From assembly GCA_002292215.1 (NCBI GenBank), contig DBBN01000040.1:1-10984 (forward strand): 10,984 nucleotides of DNA. The letters run 5' to 3'. The translations under genes and the position numbers were made by a program. Positions 6,784 through 10,984 of the stretch are shown piece by piece. This DNA is from Glaciecola sp. UBA983 (GTDB taxonomy: Bacteria; Pseudomonadota; Gammaproteobacteria; Enterobacterales; Alteromonadaceae). The notes under the pieces are model-generated. The model made no database searches and had not been told where the DNA came from. It saw only the letters and a list, made by a program, of their open reading frames with translations. Each line of letters begins with the position of its first letter. Positions within the stretch are counted from its first letter, which is position 1.

Positions 6784-8922
6784 TTGAAAAATTTTGTTTC
6801 CGTTGCTGCTTGGCTCGTTATTTTACTAACCTTAAGCGCTTGTGGTGGTGGAGGAAGTACTGAACCTACACCAGCACCACCGTCTAACCCTACCCCGGTT
6901 ATTGAGCCTACAGATCTAGGTACCGATTTAAGCAAAATCAAACCACTTTATGATGCAAATTCCATATTAGAGTCAGGTAGTCGTTTTGTGCGAGACGATG
7001 GCGTGTTAGTGACCCGTATCGGCGATCGGGGTCGTGACCGCCATGCTAAAGACAATAGCTTAAATGATCATTATGATCATTACTTAGCCCATTATTGGCA
7101 ATACCGTACCGCGCGGATCCAGTTAGAAGATTATGTACTTACTGGTAAAAGCCTGATACGTGCTACTTTTATAACAGAAGCACAGCTAGGCGCAAGAGAG
7201 TTTAGAGTATGGTTTTGGGGTCGCAACACCACCGGACAATTTCATTTCAATCCACAAAAAGATGAATCGAAAGTCAGCCCTGACGAAACCGGTGTTGTGT
7301 TTGTAGACAAAGGTACTTTTAACGAAAATTTCGAAAAAATAAGTGATGAAGGGATCCAACATAAATATAGCTTGAATATTGTTAATCAATGGAAAAATGG
7401 CGGACAATTTCAGCCTGAGCTTAGTCCGGGCACCAATATGGAATTTGAAGTAAGCCAATTTTTATTGAATCCACCGGCTGGTAGTCGATTAAATTATTAC
7501 GGTACTTCTTTTGTTTATGTTGTCGGTCAGCTAGGAGTCGCGCCTTTTGAATGGCAACGAGGTGTTGAAAACGACGGTGGTTCTAACGATGGAACTCCTA
7601 TTCCAAAAAAAGGCTTATTAGGTGGTCAAACATCACTGGGCTATAACTACACTAATGAACCTGCAGGCCGTTTTATGCAGATGGCCACAAACTTAAGTCA
7701 TGAAAATGCTCAGCCCTTTGTCGAAGGTCGGCGTGTCCATCACACCAATTTTGAAGATGGAAGCCACGATGAACGTCACGACAACCCTATATGGGAAGAA
7801 CAGGTCGGTAAATTAGGTGGCCGATATATTAACCATTCTTGTGCGGCTTGCCATGTGAGAAACGGCAAGGCGCTTGTTGCTGATGTTGGCGAGCCACTTA
7901 ATTCATGGGTTTTTTTAGTGGGTGATGAAAACGGTGATCCCCATCCTGATCTAGGTAACGTATTACAAATCGATCAAACTGGTGCAATTACCCACGAAGG
8001 TTCGGTAGCCTTAGGCCCTTGGACTGAGCTTGATAACGGCTTGCGCACGCCAAATTATGTTTTTTCAAATGCTCAGCCAGCTCAATTTTCAGCCCGTATT
8101 GCTCCACAATTGGTTGGCCTAGGTTTGTTAGAAGCAGTATCCGAAGCGACAATATTAGAATGGCTCGATGAGAATGATGCTAATAATGATGGCATATCGG
8201 GCAGAGCTTCGGTCGTCATAGATCCTGAAACTGATGAGCAGAGGCTTGGCCGCTTTGGTTATAAAGCTGCTACCTTTAGTGTTAAGCATCAAGCTGCCAG
8301 CGCCTTCAATACTGACATGGGCGTTATGACGAGTATGTTACCTAATCCTGACTGCGGCTCACAGCAAACTGATTGTGGTGAAACAGGGGTAGAATTAGGT
8401 GATAATGAGGTCAATAAATTAGTTAAATACTTAAGTTTATTAGGTGTTGGTGCTCGTCGTGACTACGACAACTTGGCTGGAGAAACTTTATTCAGTGATG
8501 CCGGTTGTGCACAATGCCATCGCCCTACTATGACGACTAGTGAATATCATCCGCTTGAAGAGTTGCGTAATCAAACCATTTATCCTTATACCGATATGTT
8601 ACTGCATGACATGGGGCCGGGTTTAGCTGATAACCTTGCTCAAGGCTCGGCATCTGGTGCCGAGTGGCGTACAGCAGCATTGTGGGGTTTAGGTCATGCA
8701 GAAAATGTCATGCTTGGCGATAGCAAGGGTAATGACACCATCTCATTATCGCGAAACATCAACGATATTAATCGTATTGGATATTTGCATGACGGTCGAG
8801 CGCGTTCAATCGAAGAAGCTATCTTGTGGCACGGTGGCGAGGCGCAAGCTTCTAAACTATTTTATGAGAATATGCCACAAGATGATAAAGATGAGTTATT
8901 GGCATTTTTAAGAAGTTTGTAA
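6784..8922 (+). CDS. Di-haem oxidoreductase (DHOR/DUF1111-type) lipoprotein with a large N-terminal extension
   Basis: Predicted cell-envelope c-type cytochrome, a putative thiol oxidoreductase/peroxidase of the COG3488 family. With TTG 6784 as start it has 712 residues and a textbook lipoprotein signal (MKNF, hydrophobic core, LSAC with C20), then a Gly run and a Pro/Thr linker to about 45. An in-frame GTG at 6772 would add four residues; neither start has a good Shine-Dalgarno. Residues about 45-310 form an extra domain I do not recognise, rich in aromatic and charged residues. The DHOR part follows: haem 1 CAACH at 353-357, haem 2 CAQCH at 575-579, then the family blocks YTDMLLHDMGPGLAD, GAEWRTAALWGLG, YLHDGRARSIEEAILWHGGEA and the FLRSL terminus. 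Family members usually reach haem 1 within about 100 residues, so the N-terminal domain is a real addition. Substrate unknown. Confidence 0.88.
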   Translation: MKNFVSVAAWLVILLTLSACGGGGSTEPTPAPPSNPTPVIEPTDLGTDLSKIKPLYDANSILESGSRFVRDDGVLVTRIGDRGRDRHAKDNSLNDHYDHYLAHYWQYRTARIQLEDYVLTGKSLIRATFITEAQLGAREFRVWFWGRNTTGQFHFNPQKDESKVSPDETGVVFVDKGTFNENFEKISDEGIQHKYSLNIVNQWKNGGQFQPELSPGTNMEFEVSQFLLNPPAGSRLNYYGTSFVYVVGQLGVAPFEWQRGVENDGGSNDGTPIPKKGLLGGQTSLGYNYTNEPAGRFMQMATNLSHENAQPFVEGRRVHHTNFEDGSHDERHDNPIWEEQVGKLGGRYINHSCAACHVRNGKALVADVGEPLNSWVFLVGDENGDPHPDLGNVLQIDQTGAITHEGSVALGPWTELDNGLRTPNYVFSNAQPAQFSARIAPQLVGLGLLEAVSEATILEWLDENDANNDGISGRASVVIDPETDEQRLGRFGYKAATFSVKHQAASAFNTDMGVMTSMLPNPDCGSQQTDCGETGVELGDNEVNKLVKYLSLLGVGARRDYDNLAGETLFSDAGCAQCHRPTMTTSEYHPLEELRNQTIYPYTDMLLHDMGPGLADNLAQGSASGAEWRTAALWGLGHAENVMLGDSKGNDTISLSRNINDINRIGYLHDGRARSIEEAILWHGGEAQASKLFYENMPQDDKDELLAFLRSL

Positions 8923-8950
8923 TTTTAACCGATACTGTTTCCTCTCTATC

Positions 8951-8984
8951 AGACTGATTGTAGTGTTTGCATTTCAATCAGTCT
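8951..8984. repeat. 10-bp inverted repeat downstream of the di-haem gene
   Basis: Arms AGACTGATTG (8951-8960) and CAATCAGTCT (8975-8984) are perfect complements around a 14-nt loop, 28 bp after the stop codon of the di-haem gene. No T-tract follows on either strand, so it is at best a weak or factor-assisted terminator. It may instead protect the 3' end of the mRNA. Confidence 0.45.
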
Positions 8985-9015
8985 AGTCAAGCTAGATACA
9001 TCACATTTGTTGGCA

Positions 9016-9089
9016 ATCGAGTAGGAGGAGAGTTTACACTCTCCGTCCTCTCACACCACCGGACATACGGTTCCGTATCACGGCGGTTC
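9016..9089 (-). ncRNA. Group II intron domains V and VI
   Basis: Domain V runs from about 9089 down to 9052, beginning GAACCGCCGTG, with an ATACG/CGTAT stem and closing CCGGTGGTGTG. Its first bases overlap the stop codon of the reverse transcriptase. Domain VI follows (about 9051-9016), with a GGAGAGT/ACTCTCC stem around GTAA and a likely bulged branch-point A in CCTACTC. Both match the class C pattern and look intact. Confidence 0.85.
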
Positions 9090-10200
9090 ATGGTAGATAC
9101 TTGAGGCGCTGATAATAATCGATTAACGATACTAACCTAAGGTTATCGAAGAACTTTTTTGGTAACGCTTGGTTTATGTGTGAAGCGCCTGAGTTAAACC
9201 AAGGTCCTCTTCCATTTACCGCGCTCATTGCTGCTCTCGTTTCATCTATACCCAACGCGATTAAACGCTTGATACGCGTATAAACACGTTTCCATTGTCG
9301 CCATAGTATTTTGCGGAGATGGCGGCGGAGCCAACCATCTAAGTCCAACAATATATTTTTGACGTTAATGTAGCGGAAGTACGTTATCCACCCTCGTAGT
9401 TTCAGGTTGAGCTTTTCCACCGTGCGGTTTATAGACCATCCTTTCGCGCTACGAAGCGTCTGTTTTACGTCCTTCTTAAACCGTATTAACACCGCAGGCG
9501 CTATTCGCAGTCGGATATTTTGTTTTCGATTGCACACACTGTACCCCAAGAACTTTCGTTGCCAAGGCCGACCCACATCACTTTTCTCTTGGTTTACCTT
9601 GAGTTTCAAGGTGTTTTCCAAGAAAGTCGTGACACTTTGCAATACACGCTGCCCTGCACGCTCACTTTTGACATAAATATTACAGTCATCCGCATAACGG
9701 CAGAACTTATGCCCTCGGTCTTCAAGCTCGTTATCTAAGTCGGTCAGTATAATATTTGATAGTAATGGTGACAACGGCCCACCTTGCGGTGTGCCCATTG
9801 TTCTCATATTGACCTGTCCATTATCCGATATGCCCGCCACCAGATATCCACGGATTAACTTCAATACCGCTTTATCTTTCACATGACGCGCTATTCGCGA
9901 CATCAAAATGTCGTGATTGACCTTATCGAAGAACTTCTCTAGGTCGATGTCCACTACCCATCTATTACCTGCTTCCATATACCTACGAGCTTGCTGGACA
10001 GCTTGTCCAGCGCTGCGATTTGGCCTAAATCCATAACTGCTGTCCGAGAACTGCTCCTCGAATATAGGACTTAGCACCTGATGTATCGCTTGCTGAATGA
10101 GCCTATCCAACACCGTGGGAATGCCTAGTTCGCGTTGCCCACCTCCTGCTTTGGGGATACTCACCTTTAACACAGCTTGTGGACGGTAGTTGCCACGCAA
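9088..10200 (-). CDS. ltrA: Group II intron reverse transcriptase/maturase, N-terminally truncated
   Basis: Intron-encoded protein that would assist splicing and copy the intron into DNA. The readable part is 370 residues from a TTG at 10200. It contains RT1 (YRPQAVLKVSIPKAGGGQRELGIPTVLDR), YGFRPNRSA, RT3 DIDLEKFFD (84-92), RT4 GTPQGGPLSPLL (136-147), the catalytic YADD (169-172) and a maturase/thumb region with LRGWITYFRY. There is no C-terminal HNH endonuclease, as in class C. Family members are usually about 420 residues. Here the RT0 and preceding segment is missing: reading back in frame from the TTG gives GQKRL and then a TAG at 10218-10216. An ATG at 10257-10255 in the same frame is followed by 13 codons before that stop. 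The protein is therefore probably inactive or poorly made. The large + strand frame opposite it is a shadow. Confidence 0.85.
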   Translation of the reverse strand: MRGNYRPQAVLKVSIPKAGGGQRELGIPTVLDRLIQQAIHQVLSPIFEEQFSDSSYGFRPNRSAGQAVQQARRYMEAGNRWVVDIDLEKFFDKVNHDILMSRIARHVKDKAVLKLIRGYLVAGISDNGQVNMRTMGTPQGGPLSPLLSNIILTDLDNELEDRGHKFCRYADDCNIYVKSERAGQRVLQSVTTFLENTLKLKVNQEKSDVGRPWQRKFLGYSVCNRKQNIRLRIAPAVLIRFKKDVKQTLRSAKGWSINRTVEKLNLKLRGWITYFRYINVKNILLDLDGWLRRHLRKILWRQWKRVYTRIKRLIALGIDETRAAMSAVNGRGPWFNSGASHINQALPKKFFDNLRLVSLIDYYQRLKYLP

Positions 10201-10257
10201 TAACCGTTTCTGCCCCTACCGTGTCATCGAACGTTCGGCTCTCAATCCATCTACCAT

Positions 10258-10680
10258 GTTCAGCCCTTCAGTTAACGGTAATCAACCTACTATGGCCTCT
10301 GCTGACTTCTATTGCCCCATCCTGATATCTCGCGATAACAGTAGCCAATGGCAGGCCAATAGACCTCCCAAGGTAATGCGCGTGACCTTCACACTTATGC
10401 CTGCCGTATCTACGTCCGCAGTGTCTGGACAAGTATTGGGCTTTGAAGATATTGGCCTTCTCACCCACTGCGACCGCCTAATATACGATTTCTGTTCGTC
10501 AGGCCAGTGCTTTGCTTTCAGCTTTCTTCAGATTTCACCTCACGATGAACACCCTTGCCGTTCAGCTAATTATTCCCCTTGTCGGGCTAATAGTGGACTT
10601 TCACCACCAAGTCATCTGACCGCCACCACGCGTGTCAGAACAGCACCCAGAACGGGCGCTACGCGCCATACTTGGCGCAC
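10258..10680 (-). ncRNA. Group II intron 5' ribozyme domains (I-III, start of IV)
   Basis: This 423-bp stretch without a real gene is the structured 5' part of the intron. It begins GTGCGCC with an immediate GCGCC/GGCGC hairpin. Near the open reading frame it carries the GTCAGCAGAGGCCATAGTAG block typical of the segment just before the protein start. Individual domain limits cannot be set by eye. Confidence 0.7.
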
Positions 10681-10684
10681 CAAT

Positions 10685-10718
10685 AAAAAAGGGTTCACAA
10701 TTTATATTGTGAACCCTT
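10685..10718 (-). terminator. Intrinsic terminator of the right-hand - strand gene
   Basis: On the - strand AAGGGTTCACAAT pairs perfectly with ATTGTGAACCCTT (13 bp; + strand arms 10689-10701 and 10706-10718) around a 4-nt loop, followed directly by TTTTTT. It lies about 48 bp after the stop codon at 10766. The group II intron begins 8 nt beyond the stem. In the + direction the hairpin is followed by a poorer T-run (10724-10730). Confidence 0.92.
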
Positions 10719-10765
10719 GTAGGTTTTTTAATAATTATCCCATACCGTTAAGTATGATTATGTCA

Positions 10766-10984
10766 TTATTGAGCTGTTATGGTAACTTCATCAAAATAAG
10801 CCGTAACTTCACAACCTTGCACTGCCCCACAAACAGGTTGCAATAGTATAGCTAACCCAAACTCTGTATCGGAGCCAGCAGTAGTATTAAAGGTATACTT
10901 CGTCCATTCTGCGTTAGGCACTACGGATGCAAGTTGATCTGTTTTACTAACCCCAGCTGACGATTCGCTGAACAACAATGCATT
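10766..10984 (-). CDS. C-terminal end of a secreted protein, probably a carbohydrate-binding module
   Basis: Only the last 72 codons are in the window; the frame is open to the right edge, so the gene starts outside. The sequence is rich in Thr, Ser and aromatic residues and reads as a beta-sandwich: WTKYTFNTTAG, then GLAILLQPVCG, and a terminal AYFDEVTITAQ. This order (a W-x-x-Y strand, a hydrophobic strand, then a 'FDEV' last strand) is the usual end of CBM4/9-like or related carbohydrate-binding domains. Two cysteines (in PVCGAVQGCEV) could form a disulfide, fitting export. The catalytic partner, if any, is not visible. It is followed by a strong terminator. The CBM assignment is by pattern only. 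Confidence 0.6.
   Translation of the reverse strand, partial: NALLFSESSAGVSKTDQLASVVPNAEWTKYTFNTTAGSDTEFGLAILLQPVCGAVQGCEVTAYFDEVTITAQ

Larger units (their letters stand above)
9016..10680 (-). mobile_element. Class C group II intron (about 1665 bp), inserted just after an intrinsic terminator
   Basis: Self-splicing retroelement on the - strand. The 5' end is read as GTGCGCC starting at 10680, matching the GUGYG consensus. The 3' end is CTACTCGAT ending at 9016, after recognisable domains V and VI. It encodes a reverse transcriptase/maturase without an endonuclease domain. The insertion lies 8 nt beyond the stem of the terminator of the right-hand - strand gene and in the same orientation, the hallmark target of class C introns. 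The upstream bases TATTG could be the IBS1; several CAATA pentamers in the 5' domains (for example 10450-10454 and 10434-10438) could be EBS1, but I could not fold the RNA to choose. At about 1.67 kb it is shorter than usual for an ORF-bearing class C intron (about 1.8-1.9 kb), consistent with an internal loss at the ORF start. Confidence 0.88.

Noticed and set aside
7186..7458. 90-codon - strand open frame inside the di-haem gene
   Set aside because: It is opposite a well-supported coding region and has no ribosome binding site or recognisable domain.
10310..10314. CAATA (- strand) near the protein start as EBS1 of the intron
   Set aside because: It lies about 370 nt into the intron, probably beyond domain I, whereas EBS1 should be in domain I; other CAATA copies fit better.
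10190..10846. 218-codon + strand open frame across the intron's 5' region
   Set aside because: It lies antisense to the intron ribozyme and crosses the terminator, and its residues resemble no protein family. It is a typical spurious frame of group II introns.

Overview
The window looks like chromosome of a marine gammaproteobacterium of the Alteromonadales type. The evidence is an A+T-leaning genome with Shine-Dalgarno starts, the order dsbD - aroQ - accB - accC, an H-NOX gene, and a di-haem lipoprotein oxidoreductase of a kind common in marine polysaccharide degraders. Genus cannot be fixed from sequence alone.

Left part (1-4291, + strand): the 3' portion of dsbD (envelope thiol reductant transfer), an H-NOX haem nitric-oxide sensor gene split by a -1 frameshift at an A7 run, then aroQ (shikimate pathway) with accB and accC (acetyl-CoA carboxylase, first step of fatty-acid synthesis). 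aroQ has its own likely promoter and a perfect 10-bp inverted repeat reaching into its ribosome binding site.

Middle part (4288-6636): a - strand membrane fatty-acid desaturase fused to a C-terminal plant-type [2Fe-2S] ferredoxin domain. It converges on accC with overlapping stop codons. It is divergent from an AraC-family regulator of the PF12625 type. The 264-bp intergenic region holds four direct repeats (core TTGATTTATTACGAC) starting at 5449, 5470, 5491 and 5512, exactly 21 bp apart. The first abuts the -35 zone of a TATAAT-containing promoter facing the desaturase. This is the arrangement expected of an AraC-type operator array and is probably the most informative regulatory signal in the window.

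Right part (6637-10984): a large lipoprotein with two CxxCH haem sites (DHOR/DUF1111 family) carrying an extra N-terminal domain of about 270 residues. A complete-looking class C group II intron (about 9016-10680, - strand) follows. It sits a few bases after the T-tract of the intrinsic terminator of a - strand gene whose 3' end, a carbohydrate-binding-like C-terminus, enters from the right edge. The intron's reverse transcriptase lacks its N-terminal region (RT0), with an in-frame stop where that region should be, so the element is probably degenerate.

Functionally, lipid synthesis (accBC) and modification (desaturase) lie next to each other but are transcribed separately. The di-haem lipoprotein and the carbohydrate-binding protein converge on the intron-bearing spacer. 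No rRNA, tRNA, CRISPR array or replication origin was seen.
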